A DNA stretch of 64,000 nucleotides from the NCBI GenBank assembly GCA_025786725.1, contig JAHLTZ010000007.1, positions 310,001 to 374,000 on the forward strand. The letters run 5' to 3'. The stretch's first letter is position 1. Each line of letters begins with the position of its first letter. Made by a program: the position numbers and the translations under genes. The stretch is from Syncephalis fuscata. Taxonomy: Eukaryota; Zoopagomycota; Zoopagomycetes; Zoopagales; Piptocephalidaceae. The notes beneath the pieces were generated by a model. That model saw only the letters and a list, made by a program, of their open reading frames with translations. It did no database searches and had not been told where the DNA came from. Below, piece by piece: positions 22,710 to 34,056 of the stretch.

Positions 22710-22715
22710 TTTTTT
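22710..22715 (+). terminator. Pol III T6 terminator after tRNA-Lys
   Basis: Six T residues directly after the tRNA 3' end. This is the first T-run of four or more after the start of the 5S gene, so it may terminate a joint 5S-tRNA transcript. Confidence 0.7.
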
Positions 22716-22762
22716 GTTGCGTTTGGTTGTACGTAATCTTTTTGCGGTAATTTTAAGTTAAC

Positions 22763-23061
22763 TGTCATCAAAATAGCTACTTTCTGACTATCGTAGTACT
22801 TGATCAATAAAATGTGTTTTGTAGATAAGACAGTTAACAATTGGATGTAAGATATTGTTTATTGGTTAATAAAGTGTGTTGGTTTATATACTAAAATAAT
22901 TAGTATAACCGTGTAATGATAATATGACGTCGACAATGATATTGACGATCAATATCGTCATAGGATCATGTGTTAGCTCAGGTGTGAATTCATATGGTAA
23001 ATACTTATTGCTGAATGGAAGTGGTGTGTAAATTAGTCAGGCAAAATTTCAAAGTTTGACA
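22763..23061 (-). repeat. LTR copy downstream of tRNA-Lys
   Basis: About 299 bp, reverse orientation to the other copies. It starts with the complement of the GACGACA-type end and runs through the complement of ACTACGATAGTCAGAA and the GACGTC block to the complement of the TGTC..TTTGAAATTTTGCC start. No target duplication seen. A more decayed relative continues at about 23070-23300. Confidence 0.65.
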
Positions 23062-23399
23062 CTAGTAACAGGTAATAATTCACCATCACTTAGTTTTTAC
23101 CATATAAATTAACAACAATATGTATTCTCATCATCATAATATACTACTACTATTATATTAAGTAAATATTTAGTATGTAAATTATTTATTAATTAAATAA
23201 ATATAATATTACATCCGATTGTTTACTGTCTTACCTGTATTCACATACTTTTATTGTTCAAGCTAATACAATACTTAAAAAGTAGCGATTTTGATGACAG
23301 AGATAAATTAGAAAAGAACGCAGTGATGTGACTTTATAATGTTTAGATAATTGCGCTTTAAATACGTGAATTAATAAATGTTGATCATTATGCGAACAG

Positions 23400-23570
23400 T
23401 GTAACGATATTATATTCGTTACGGGAAATAATTGTATAATTTAAATATTATGCAATTATTTTCCCACAACACCTTAAATTAAAGCTCCGCAAAGCTTATA
23501 AATAACACACAATTTCTGTTTAATAAAAGATAATCTTTATTCCATTATATCCTATTTTACGGTTGTTACA
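23400..23570 (+). repeat. 5' LTR
   Basis: 171 bp, identical to the 3' LTR. Contains a TATAAATA promoter element at 23497-23504 and AATAAAAG-type signals downstream. Inverted TGTAAC/GTTACA termini. Confidence 0.95.
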
Positions 23571-23595
23571 TTGGTAGCAACGGGTAGTTACTAGT

Positions 23596-23775
23596 ATTTG
23601 CGTTTGTCGCACCGTTATTTTTGCGTTTGTCGCACCGTTTATTTTGCGTTTGTCGCACCGTTATTTTTGCGTTTGTCGCACCGTTTATTTTTGCGTTTGT
23701 CGCACCGTTTATTTTGCGTTTGTCGCACCGTTATTTTGCGTTTGTCGCACCGTATATCGCGTTTGTCGCATTGTC
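23596..23775 (+). repeat. Eight-copy 21-24-bp minisatellite in the retrotransposon leader
   Basis: Eight copies of GCGTTTGTCGCACCGTT start at 23600, 23623, 23646, 23669, 23693, 23716, 23738 and 23759, separated by short T-rich links. They lie between the primer-binding site and the gag start, so in the 5' leader of the genomic RNA. The last copy has an altered end. Confidence 0.95.
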
Positions 23776-23886
23776 CTCTTTTCAATTTTATTTTATTTTT
23801 GCTTATCAGTGTTTGAAAATAAGCACCGCTGTTTTAAAATTACGATTCAGTATATAGTACACGTTGAGACCGATTTTATTCTCACC

Positions 23887-24729
23887 ATGAATTCCCGCTC
23901 ACCACTCACACACACCGAAAAGTTCACCGGTGATTCCAGTTTGCCTGTGGAACATTGGTGTAACATGGTAGAAGACGCATGGGAATTGGGTACATTTACA
24001 GACGAACAAAAACGTATAATGGCGTCCCAACAACTATCGGGACCAGCGGCAGTTTGGTATCAATCGATACGCGGCGGTAATACGCCATATAGCACGTGGG
24101 AACAACTAAGGGACGGAATTTTAGAACGTTTTGGTGGCAATCGATCAGCGGACATCGCGCGTTTGGAACTCACACGATTGCGCTGGACAGAAGATAAAGA
24201 CATTGAAGAACATATTACAAATTTCACAGCACTGCGTAGTCGAATTCCAGATGCCGCTGACATGGAATTGGTTACGGCATTTCGACTTACATTGCCGCCG
24301 GAATACTTGACCGATTCGATACATAATAAACCCACCAATATTAACGAAGCTTACGCTTCCACACGTGCTTTCTATTACTCAAGGAAACATGGATTACAAC
24401 ACTTAATACCACCACCAACTAAATCTAATAACGGCCCAACACCAATGGATTTAGATACTATAGTCCAAGCTTTAAATAGTTTAGGTTTTATTAATAATAG
24501 CAACAGCAGCAATTACAATAACCGTAAAAATTACAATAACGGGCCTAGATGTTACACATGTAACAAACGTGGCCATCTAGCCAGAAATTGTAATCGCAAT
24601 AACAACCGTAATTACAATAACCGCGATAACAACAATCAACAGCAATCTAACAGCTTAGATTTACAATCAACAAATGTCGACGTCCAAGCAAACAACAACG
24701 TAATTCAGGGAAACGACAACCGTCAGTAA
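23887..24729 (+). CDS. Retrotransposon Gag
   Basis: 280 residues from the ATG in ACCATGAATTC. A retrotransposon-gag core is visible ([41 protein letters not shown]). A zinc knuckle [14 protein letters not shown] (CX2CX4HX4C) near residues 221-234 is followed by an Asn/Gln-rich tail. The frame is open further upstream through the minisatellite, but the leader repeats make the 23887 ATG the sensible start. Confidence 0.9.
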   Translation: MNSRSPLTHTEKFTGDSSLPVEHWCNMVEDAWELGTFTDEQKRIMASQQLSGPAAVWYQSIRGGNTPYSTWEQLRDGILERFGGNRSADIARLELTRLRWTEDKDIEEHITNFTALRSRIPDAADMELVTAFRLTLPPEYLTDSIHNKPTNINEAYASTRAFYYSRKHGLQHLIPPPTKSNNGPTPMDLDTIVQALNSLGFINNSNSSNYNNRKNYNNGPRCYTCNKRGHLARNCNRNNNRNYNNRDNNNQQQSNSLDLQSTNVDVQANNNVIQGNDNRQ

Positions 24730-24754
24730 TTAAGTGCGGCACACTTACTGACGG
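24708..24754 (+). promoter_or_regulatory. Programmed -1 frameshift signal at the gag-pol junction
   Basis: Slippery heptamer GGGAAAC at 24708-24714 is phased G GGA AAC in the gag frame, as -1 slippage requires. After a 5-nt spacer, a perfect 10-bp stem forms between CCGTCAGTAA (24720-24729) and TTACTGACGG (24745-24754) with a 15-nt loop. The gag stop lies inside the first strand. Slipping one base back enters the pol frame, which is open from 24612. Confidence 0.85.
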
Positions 24755-27700
24755 CCAGGTTGCCGCTAATACTCCGATACCACCCGGATTTGAGCAGTCT
24801 ACACTCATTCAAGGTCGCGCTAGCTCCGGTTTAATTACAGTAGCACCCAAAATCAATGGTGTTCCAGCCCATGTATTAATCGATTCTGGTGCATCCACCA
24901 ACTTTATGGATATTGAATTTGCCAAGAGGGCTCAAGTACATGTTACGAAACAAGCAAATTCAGCCAATGTAAAGTTGGGAAATGGTATGGAGTGCGGTGT
25001 ATCTGGTACTGCTAATAAAGTGCCTATTATTTTCAATTATCTGAAAGAACAAATTGATTTTACTATTATGAAATTGGGCAACTATAATGCAGTGCTGGGT
25101 ATGCCATGGCTAAGAAAACATGAAGCGCAAGTAGATTGGAAGACCGGTGTTATTAATTCTAATTGTAATTCAGCACCCAAAAGTACATTAGAAATTACCG
25201 ACAAAATTCAGCCTTCATTCATGTCAATAGAAGAAGTCGAGCAAACAGAAGCCAATGATATGATTTTATTAGCGATGATAAAAGAAAACAAAGAAAAAAA
25301 TGATACATCGTTAAATGGCCGTTACGCGCGATTGTTGGGTGAATTTGCCGATGTTGGACCAGAAGAATTACCACCTGGTTTACCACCAAAAAGAGACATT
25401 GATATACGTATCAATTTGGTGCCACATCAGCAGCCACCATTTCGGCCTACATACCATCTGGCAAAGAAAGAGTTAGACGAGTTGAAGAAACAGATCGATG
25501 ATTTGTTAGAAAAAGGCTTTATTAGGCCTAGTACATCACCATTTGGTGCACCTGTACTATTTGTGCGGAAGAAAGGAGGTGATTTACGTATGTGTGTGGA
25601 TTACAGAATGTTAAACGCACAAACAATTCGTGATCGTTATGCGTTGCCACTGATCGATGAATTATTCGATCAGTTACATGGGGCGAAAGTATTCTCAAAA
25701 ATAGATTTGAGAAGTGGATATCATCAAATAAGAGTAAATGAGGATGATATTCACAAAACAGCGTTTAGAACGCGCTATGGGCATTATGAGTGGACGGTGA
25801 TGGGATTTGGATTGACTAATGCACCGTCAGTATTTATGCGATTAATGCATAATGTATTTCATAAATTACTAGACAAGTGTGTAGTGGTATTTTTGGATGA
25901 TATTTTAATATTTAGTAAAAATCATACCGAACATGAGTGGCACTTACGGCAAGTGTTACAATTACTAAGAGAAAACAAATTATATGCCAAATTAAGCAAA
26001 TGTGAATTTGGTAAAGATGAGGTGGAATTTTTGGGACATATTGTTAGTGGCGATGGTATAAGACCACTACACGATAAAGTAATGGCTATTGCAAATTGGC
26101 CTATACCAAACAATCTGAAAGAACTGCGCTCTTTCCTCGGATTAACTGGCTATTATAGACGGTTTATTCGTGGATATGCTGATACTGCACGGCATTTAAG
26201 TCAATTGACTAAGAATGATGAGCCATTCACATGGGGAGATAATCAAAATACAGCATTTGACACACTACGTAATGCGATAGTTACAGCACCGGTATTGGCT
26301 ATACCAAATGTTAATGCACCATTTATCGTTACTACAGATGCATCTGATTATGCAATTGGTGCAGTATTATCACAAATAACCGATAATAATGAACATCCTG
26401 TTGCATTTATGTCACGTATATTACAGGCAGCCGAAAAGAATTATGCTACATACGATAAAGAAATGTTAGCTATTCTAGAAGCTACTAAGTTATGGCGCCC
26501 ATATCTTAGTTATGGCCATTTCGTAATATATACTGACCATGCACCGCTTACGCGCCTGTTTAAGCAAAAGGAAATGTCATCACGCCAAACGCGTTGGATT
26601 GAGCAGTTGCATCAATATGATTTTGATATCATATATAAGCCAGGCCGTGCTAATGTTGTAGCCGATGCATTATCACGACGTACATCGCCTAGTTATAACG
26701 CTATAAATGCTACAAATCTCTCTTTATTCCAACAGCGTGTTTTAGCTGGTTACGATCATGATGAACACTTTACAGGTGTAAAGAATGTTCTTATGGGAGG
26801 AAGGGCTGCAGGCAATGCTGCGGCAGTTAAAATTTCGCGACATTTTCGGCTTGATGATCATGGATTAATGTACGAGTTAAAAGACATTGAACCACGATTA
26901 TGCATACCAAATTACGATAATCTATATTTGGATATACTTAATGATCATCACGATGCAGCTGCTCACTTCGGCGAAGAAAAGACTATTGCAGCCATTAAGC
27001 GTAAATATTATTGGCCTGGATTGTCCAACATGACAAAGCGTTATATTAGGTCATGTGAAGTGTGCCAACGCACTAAACACTCCCAGCAGTTACCTGGTGG
27101 ACTATTACAACCACTTCAAATTCCGGAAGGACGTTGGCGCGATATTGCAATGGATTTTATAGTGCAATTGCCACGTACTAGTAGTGGTTATGATGCTATT
27201 TTTGTTGTAATCGACCGCTTTACTAAGCGCGCTCACTTCGTACCGATGAAGACGACAGCTACGGCTGTTGACGTTGCACAATTGTTCATGCAGAACATTG
27301 TACGTCTTCATGGCATGCCCCGCTCTATTGTATGCGACCGTGACGCCAAGTTTACCAGTAAATTTTGGCAAGAACTACATAAAATACTTAACGTACGTAT
27401 ATTTATGTCAACAGCATTTCATCCCGAAACAGATGGCCAAACAGAACGCGTAAACCGCACGCTAGAACAATTATTACGTACATGCGTTAACTATCAGCAA
27501 AATGACTGGGATCAACATTTAGCATTAGTTGAATTTGCGTACAATAATGCTAAGCAGTCATCAACTGGTAAATCGCCATTCTATACTGATTTGGGTAGCC
27601 ACCCCTACATGCCAGACGATTTAGTACGACAACACAACTTCGGCAACAAAACTAACGTGCAAAGTACTGCTGCATTCCTGCAAAAGATGAATGACATTTA

Positions 27701-28229
27701 TTTAGAAACACGCGAAGCGTTAAAGAAAGCACAAGAACGACAAAAACAATATGCAGATCAGAAACGAAGAGAAGTAGAATTTAAAGTTGACGATATGGTG
27801 CTGTTATCAACAAAGAATTTGACACCAGAAGCGGAACGTGAACGACCAAAACGTAAATTGGCTCATCAATTTACGGGACCATTTAAGGTCATTCAACGGG
27901 TATCGACTGTAGCGTACAAACTACAATTAGCACCTAACATGAAAATGCACAATGTGTTCCATGTTAGTCTGCTAAAGAAGTACGAAGAAAACCCGCCAGA
28001 GTTTATAGATCGTTACCCGCCACCGCCACCACCGGAAATAATAGATGGCAACGAAGAATACGAAGTAGAAAGCATATTAGCTAAACGGGTCAAACGCAAC
28101 AAAATAGAATATCTCGTTAAATGGAAAGGCTATGCGGAACATGATGCAACCTGGCAATCGTTACGTGACTTAGACAACGCATCAATACTAGTACAAGAGT
28201 ATGAAAAGCAACACCAGAGTCGGCGTTAA
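24714..28229 (+). CDS. Retrotransposon Pol (protease, RT, RNase H, integrase, chromodomain)
   Basis: The pol frame is read after -1 slippage; its first ATG (24906) is inside the protease and is not the start. Domains in order: aspartic protease (IDSGAS, about 24880), reverse transcriptase ([15 protein letters not shown], then FLDD at about 25890), RNase H ([28 protein letters not shown]), integrase with HHCC zinc finger (about 26944-27075) and DDE core ([31 protein letters not shown]), and a C-terminal chromodomain ([10 protein letters not shown] to YLVKWKGY, about 28057-28205). The chromodomain places it in the chromovirus clade, whose insertion is guided by histone marks. No internal stop was found. 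Confidence 0.95.
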   Translation, partial: RQPSVIKCGTLTDGQVAANTPIPPGFEQSTLIQGRASSGLITVAPKINGVPAHVLIDSGASTNFMDIEFAKRAQVHVTKQANSANVKLGNGMECGVSGTANKVPIIFNYLKEQIDFTIMKLGNYNAVLGMPWLRKHEAQVDWKTGVINSNCNSAPKSTLEITDKIQPSFMSIEEVEQTEANDMILLAMIKENKEKNDTSLNGRYARLLGEFADVGPEELPPGLPPKRDIDIRINLVPHQQPPFRPTYHLAKKELDELKKQIDDLLEKGFIRPSTSPFGAPVLFVRKKGGDLRMCVDYRMLNAQTIRDRYALPLIDELFDQLHGAKVFSKIDLRSGYHQIRVNEDDIHKTAFRTRYGHYEWTVMGFGLTNAPSVFMRLMHNVFHKLLDKCVVVFLDDILIFSKNHTEHEWHLRQVLQLLRENKLYAKLSKCEFGKDEVEFLGHIVSGDGIRPLHDKVMAIANWPIPNNLKELRSFLGLTGYYRRFIRGYADTARHLSQLTKNDEPFTWGDNQNTAFDTLRNAIVTAPVLAIPNVNAPFIVTTDASDYAIGAVLSQITDNNEHPVAFMSRILQAAEKNYATYDKEMLAILEATKLWRPYLSYGHFVIYTDHAPLTRLFKQKEMSSRQTRWIEQLHQYDFDIIYKPGRANVVADALSRRTSPSYNAINATNLSLFQQRVLAGYDHDEHFTGVKNVLMGGRAAGNAAAVKISRHFRLDDHGLMYELKDIEPRLCIPNYDNLYLDILNDHHDAAAHFGEEKTIAAIKRKYYWPGLSNMTKRYIRSCEVCQRTKHSQQLPGGLLQPLQIPEGRWRDIAMDFIVQLPRTSSGYDAIFVVIDRFTKRAHFVPMKTTATAVDVAQLFMQNIVRLHGMPRSIVCDRDAKFTSKFWQELHKILNVRIFMSTAFHPETDGQTERVNRTLEQLLRTCVNYQQNDWDQHLALVEFAYNNAKQSSTGKSPFYTDLGSHPYMPDDLVRQHNFGNKTNVQSTAAFLQKMNDIYLETREALKKAQERQKQYADQKRREVEFKVDDMVLLSTKNLTPEAERERPKRKLAHQFTGPFKVIQRVSTVAYKLQLAPNMKMHNVFHVSLLKKYEENPPEFIDRYPPPPPPEIIDGNEEYEVESILAKRVKRNKIEYLVKWKGYAEHDATWQSLRDLDNASILVQEYEKQHQSRR

Positions 28230-28243
28230 TCCAAGGGGGATGA

Positions 28244-28414
28244 TGTAACGATATTATATTCGTTACGGGAAATAATTGTATAATTTAAATATTATGCAAT
28301 TATTTTCCCACAACACCTTAAATTAAAGCTCCGCAAAGCTTATAAATAACACACAATTTCTGTTTAATAAAAGATAATCTTTATTCCATTATATCCTATT
28401 TTACGGTTGTTACA
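28244..28414 (+). repeat. 3' LTR
   Basis: 171 bp, identical to the 5' LTR and followed by the AACAG target duplication. The purine tract at 28233-28240 primes plus-strand synthesis in this family. Confidence 0.95.
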
Positions 28415-28669
28415 AACAGCTACTATCAGGACTTTTACTAGTATTTAAAGGTTAAAAATACTACAAATACATAGACAATAAGATAGAAAAAAAGGTTGTT
28501 TTATTACAAGTTGTGTACCAATTGTATGATTTATATAGTCTTAGAGTAGCGTAATATATAGATACACTGCTAAAGCTAGTGCTTGTTTTTATATAGTAAA
28601 GCTGAAAGAATAGTAATGAAAATAATAAAATATTTGCTAAATGACAATAGGAAACAAACAAGTAAGCAA

Positions 28670-30475
28670 ATATATTACTAATTGGCCATGTGACAACATA
28701 ATCGCTATTTAGATTGGTAAATGGTTAATGGTTGTATTAAGACGACAACTGCTTTATTAATAGATACATTTAGTAATGTGCACTAGTAGACACATCACTG
28801 TAATGTATAATAATGTGTAAAAAATGTAAAACTGGCCACAAAAGTAGCAATAGCTTTACATAGAATAAGTCAAATTGTATAGTATTTTGCACAAGTATTC
28901 ATATGATATATAGATAGCTATTGATAAAGTATACCGCAATTACATAGCGCGATAGTGTAATGGTAGTGATGATACGTTAATAAATGTGCAAAAATAGCAG
29001 TTTTTTACTGTTTATGGCTTGTATAAGTAAAATGCAGCAAAATAGTTGGCAGATTCGAGTTCCCCATGCTAAGCTGTACCGTTTGGTATAAGATTTAAAA
29101 CAATGATTTTGCAACAAATGTTAGTCAAAAATGCAGTTTACATTGTTTAAATACATATAGTAAAGCATCGATAATAATACGTATAACTTTACGTATAATA
29201 AAGCAAGTTGTCTGATACTTCGCATAAGTGTGTGTATAACATATAGGTAGCTATTGACAAAGTATACCGCAATTACATAGCGTGATAGTGTAATGGTAGC
29301 GATAATACGTTAATAAATGTGCAAAAATAGCGGCTTTTTACTATTTATGGCTTGTATAAGTAAAATGCAGCAAAATAGTTGGCAGATTCAAGTTCCCCAT
29401 GCTAAGCTGTACCGTTTGGTATAAAATTTAGAACAATGATTTTTTGCAACAAATGTTAGTCAAAAATACGATTTACATAAGTAGCTTAATGAAAATCTGC
29501 TATATGTAAATATATGGCATAACTTACTACTATATGTCGTTATTTATGCATAACAACTTATTATGCTTGTTTTAGTGTTGTAGAATGCTTTGAATTTACT
29601 TTAAGCCAAATTTAATTATTAGTATTAAATTGCTTGAAATTATAAAGTCTAGTCACTTTTTGTTAATTTATACGTAGACTGCATTTTTGACTAACATTTG
29701 TTGCAAAAATCATTGTTCTAAATTTTATACCGAACGGTACATCTTAGCATGGGGAACTCGAATCTGCCAACTATTTTGCTGCATTTTACTTATACAAGCC
29801 ATAAACAGTAAAAAACCGCTATTTTTGCACATTTATTAACGTATTATCGCTACCATTACACTATCACGCTATGTAATTGCGGTATACTTTGTCAATAGCT
29901 ACCTATATGTTATACACACACTTATGCGAAGTATCAGACAACTTGCTTTATTATACGTAAAGTTATACGTATTATTATCGATGCTTTACTATATGTATTT
30001 AAACAATGTAAACTGCATTTTTGACTAACATTTGTTGCAAAATCATTGTTTTAAATCTTATACCAAACGGTACATCTTAGCATGGGGAACTCGAATCTGC
30101 CAATTATTTTGCTGTATTTTAATTATACAAGCCATAAACAGTAAAAAACTGCTATTTTTGCACATTTATTAACGTATTATCACTACCATTACACTATCGC
30201 GCTATGTAATTGCGGTATACTTTATCAATAGCTATCTATATATCATATGAATACTTGTGCAAAATACTATACAATTTGACTTATTCTATGTAAAGCTATT
30301 GCTACTTTTGTGGCCAGTTTTAAATTTTTTACACATTATTATACATTACAATGATGTGTCTACTAGTGCACATCACTAAATGTATCTATTAATAAAGCAG
30401 TTGTCGTCTTAATACAACCATTAACCATTTACCAATCTAAATAGCGATTATGTTGTCACATGGCCAATTAGTAAT
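28670..30475. repeat. 1.8-kb near-perfect palindrome with tRNA-like units (copy 2)
   Basis: 28670-29570 is close to the reverse complement of 29575-30475. Each arm has two copies of the A-box/B-box-like unit (forward near 28950-29110 and 29286-29445, reverse near 29690-29915 and 30018-30235), around a spacer of about 230 bp shared with the 15.8-17.1 kb element. The outermost 180 bp of each arm matches part of the 1.48-kb inverted repeat (around 9095-9190) and 40385-40540. Confidence 0.85.
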
Positions 30476-30889
30476 ATATCTGCTTAATTATTACTATTAT
30501 CATTATTACTATTATACTAAGTAAATATTTAGTATATAAAGCAGGTTATTTTATTAATTAAATAAACATTATATTACATTCACATATTTTTATTGTTCAA
30601 GCTATCACGATAGTCAAAAAGTAGCTATTTTAATGGCAGCTGTGTACACGTTTGATTGCACGTGATTTTTTGCGGTATCTTTAAGCCGGTTACAGTGCGG
30701 AAAGTACATGTGGCGTTCCGGTAGAACGGTCGCGCTACTTTGGCCACCAGTATTTAAGTGACGTACTTGTGCTGTATTCGTTACACAATACTGCTTTAAC
30801 ATTTTGTTTATTCATTACACTTTTCCTGCTACTAGTTCGTCATCTATATAACTACGCGGAATTTACTGTTTTTATTCTACACTACCAAC
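30476..30889. other. Decayed LTR fragment and promoter of the acyl-CoA dehydrogenase gene
   Basis: 30480-30640 retains the end of the tRNA-associated LTR (TTCAAGCTATCACGATAGTC). The rest is the short upstream region of the next gene, less AT-rich than its surroundings. Confidence 0.5.
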
Positions 30890-32217
30890 ATGCTCCCTGC
30901 ACTACTTCGTAATACTGCTGTACGCGCCAGTATTGTCAATACAAACGTGTGCCGTGCATTTAGTGCGGCCGCGTCATCATCTGAAGGTGGCGTTAGTTTT
31001 AACCTGTCTGAAGATCAACGTGCCATCCAAGAGCTAGCTCGCAACTTTGCAGCTGAAGAGATCATACCAAAAGCGCGTCATCACGATATTACTGGCGAAT
31101 ATCCTATGGAGATTATTAAGAAAGCATGGGCACTTGGTCTTGTTAATACGCATGTACCGCAAGAGTGTGGCGGTCTTGGTCTTGGCGTGTTCGATTCGAG
31201 CTTAGTGACGGAAGAGCTAGCATATGGTTGTAGTGGCATTCAAACAGCCATAGAAGGCAACAATCTGGCTCAAGCACCAGTTGTATTGGCTGGCAATGAG
31301 GCGCAGCAGCGCAAGTATCTTGGACGTATGACGGAAGAGCCATTGATGTGCGCATACTGCGTGACCGAACCAAGTGCTGGCTCTGATGTTGCAGGCGCCA
31401 AAACACGCGCCGAAAAGCAGGGCGACCACTGGATACTTAACGGCCAAAAGATGTGGATTACTAATGGCGGCAAGGCCAATTGGTACTTTGTATTAGCACG
31501 TACCGATGCAAAAGCAAGCACTGGCAAAGCATTTACTGGCTTTATTGTGGATGCTGACTCGCCAGGTATTACTGTAGGCCGCAAGGAAATCAATATGGGC
31601 CAACGTGCCAGTGATACGCGTGGTATTACATTTGAGAATGTTAAAATACCCGATGAGAATCGGTAAGTTTATTTGCTTGGATGTTTGCTTATAAATACTG
31701 AATAGTTTCACTGAATAAAACATTTATTAGGTTGGGCGAAGTTGGCCAAGGCTTTAAGATTGCCATGGGTGCATTCGATATTACTCGCCCGTTAGTTGCA
31801 GCCGGTGCGGTTGGTCTTGCTCGTCGCTGCTTGGACGAATCGACACGCTATGCACTGGAGCGACGCACCATGGGTCAACCTATCATTCAGCATCAGGCCA
31901 TTCAATTTATGCTAGCTGATATGAGCATTGGTATTGAGTCGGCTCGTATGATGGTGTGGCGTTCTGCTTGGTTGCGTGACCAAGGAAAACGCAACACGTA
32001 TTACGCTTCAATTGCTAAAGCATTAGCAAGTGAAGTGGCCAATAAGTCTGCAGCCGATGCCGTGCAGATATTTGGCGGCAACGGCTTTAACACTGAGTAC
32101 CCGGTTGAAAAGCTAATGCGTGATGCTAAAATTTTTATGATCTACGAAGGAACAAGTCAGATCCAGCGTCTGGTCATTAGTCGCTTTATTGCGGAAGCTG
32201 CCGCTTCTAAATCTTAA
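30890..32217 (+). CDS. Medium-chain acyl-CoA dehydrogenase, mitochondrial
   Basis: Two exons (30890-31662, 31731-32217; 68-nt intron) give 419 residues, the same size as the animal ACADM protein. Residues 1 to about 30 are an Arg/Ser/Ala-rich presequence. Family signatures: [37 protein letters not shown], the FAD/substrate signature [30 protein letters not shown], and near the C-terminus [19 protein letters not shown] then [11 protein letters not shown] with the catalytic-base Glu. The enzyme makes the first oxidation of medium-chain acyl-CoA in mitochondrial beta-oxidation and passes electrons to ETF. Confidence 0.95.
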
Positions 32218-32318
32218 ATCATTATTATAATAAAGTAGCAGTCGATTATGTACAGCTTATTAATTGTCGTTTGTCTATGACATGTATGAATCATTGACGC
32301 ATAAACGATTAATAAAAC

Positions 32319-32485
32319 AAAGTTCTATTGTTAATATAAAGTACGCAATACGGTCAAAATGATACACCGACATTACTTCATTCAATACTTGTTTGTATAA
32401 AGGCGACTAATAATATCAATGAAAAGTATATATGATAATTATAGGTAGGATAGGCACTGAGTGCAATACAATAAGTGGCACATTT
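32319..32485 (+). repeat. 167-bp direct repeat, copy 1
   Basis: Nearly identical to 40550-40716, 8.2 kb away in the same orientation, with only a few substitutions (for example TTAATATAAAG versus TTGATATAAAG). It lies just past the acyl-CoA dehydrogenase 3' end. No coding capacity. Confidence 0.85.
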
Positions 32486-32579
32486 AATGATGATTTAAAT
32501 GACTCTATCATTTGTTTATCGATTGTTTGATTAAAACGTTTGCTTGTCTAATGCAGATAAATATAATTTTTATTTAGTA

Positions 32580-33190
32580 TACAAACCATTGTACCATTGT
32601 TCCATCTTCTATAATATAGTAAAAGTTGGTATGTATTGGAATATACTGGCTTTAGTATCAATTAGCTTTTTAATACATTCGCTATTATACTGAAACTATG
32701 CTCTATGATAATAAGTAGTTTTGATGTCAATTGACATTATTATTATCAATTCACTTATATTAACAACACAACGTATAATCTACGTCACTATTTTTTTTAC
32801 ACTTGACAGTATATATCCACAGCATATACTTTTACATACCATATATGCTACACAAATGGTATCGATAATAATCTAACTATTAGTTAAATTCGAACACTTT
32901 CTACATTAATCTCTTGCAAATTACTTTCATCACTTCGATTATTGACGTTATCATCTTTATTGATACAACAAGTACATTTCTAGCTTGTTTTTATGTTATG
33001 TTGAGTATACGATGTAAAATCTCATTTTATACTTTGCTCTTACTATAAATTGCTCTTACTATTCATTTAGCAACAACATTGCAATTTCAACATTGGCAGT
33101 GCGATTTGTTACTACAAACTGAAAAAACCGTTGTTAGTACGATCTGCAGTGACAATCTATGATAAATTAGAAAATAAGGCAGCTTTGGCA
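32580..33190 (+). repeat. Dispersed repeat, diverged copy (also 38790-39610)
   Basis: Shares ordered blocks with 38790-39610: AATACATTCGCYATTATACTG, AATCTACGTCA, CCATATATGCTA and TTAGTACGATCTGC. The copies are diverged, so this looks like an old dispersed element sitting downstream of two different genes. No intact protein. Confidence 0.6.
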
Positions 33191-33870
33191 ACATGTAGTC
33201 TGTATGCTATATACTAGTATATGTGCTTATATATGATTGTAATAAGTAATAAGTTAATATTAAATTGCTAAATATCATGATTCATTGTTCTATTACAATT
33301 AGTATATAAGTAAATGGTAATAGCAACAATATTAATCTATATTATTGTTGTTACTGTAAAGTATGCAAAAAATTATATTTCAAATTCCTATGCCACTCAT
33401 CGTTCAGCTTCATGTTCAATAAACGAATGTTTAGTTTGATAAAATATAATATTATTTAATGTAGTAATTTGACCATTAAATCATACTAAGTTGCTAATGA
33501 ATTGTAATAAAAGGCATAAATAAAAAAATCATTGATGTTATTGTCTGCATAGATAGTGTATAAATGTATTAAATGGAATTGTAATCTAGCTATTTAAGTA
33601 TCAATAGCTTTCCAATCAAATAAATAATGACTGTTTAATCTTAAAACAAATACCAAGCATAACATTAAATAAACAACAGCAAAAGTTATTATCATAAGAT
33701 GCTGTTACTTTAATAAACACGCCATATATTTCTTTATTGAAATCATTTCAGTTCAATGTAAATACATACATCTCTTTGTTGCCACTATCACATTATTTAT
33801 TTAACCAATACATTTAACAAACGTGCAATAACAATACCAATTAACACTTGACTGGATAAAAATCAAATGA

Positions 33871-34056
33871 ATATATTCCCCTCCATTTGGAAAACCATGC
33901 CAAGCGATGACACCAACAACAACGTGTAATACTGCTGTTGATACTTGTGCCAATAAAGGCAATAATTGGTATTGTAAACTACATGCAAAAATGATAAAAG
34001 GTGTTGATAAGTGCAGTCCAGATATATTTGTTGATTTGGCACAAAGATTTAAATGA
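33871..34056 (+). other. Cys-containing open segment, possible exon of a small secreted protein
   Basis: A 61-codon open frame without its own good ATG, ending at TGA 34054-34056. It encodes five well-spaced Cys (in GKPCQ, TTTCN, VDTCAN, WYCKL, DKCSP). No signal-peptide exon could be connected upstream. It may be a decayed or unrecognised gene; evidence is weak. Confidence 0.25.

Larger units (their letters stand above)
23400..28414 (+). mobile_element. Intact Ty3/gypsy chromovirus LTR retrotransposon
   Basis: 5,015 bp. Two 171-bp LTRs (23400-23570, 28244-28414) are identical over their length, begin TGTAACG and end GTTACA. A perfect 5-bp target duplication AACAG flanks the element (23395-23399, 28415-28419). 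A candidate primer-binding site TTGGTAGCAACGGG follows the 5' LTR at 23571, and a purine tract AAGGGGGA precedes the 3' LTR. gag and pol are open without nonsense mutations, and pol ends in a chromodomain. Identical LTRs and intact frames indicate a very recent insertion that may still be mobile. Confidence 0.97.

Noticed and set aside
23596-23775. CRISPR-like regular repeats
   Set aside because: The links between copies are a few T-rich bases, not unique spacers, and the host is eukaryotic; it is a minisatellite in a retrotransposon leader.
28920-29130. Functional tRNA gene with a long intron
   Set aside because: A- and B-box-like motifs exist, but the T-arm and acceptor stems do not pair properly and a T6 run lies between the boxes.
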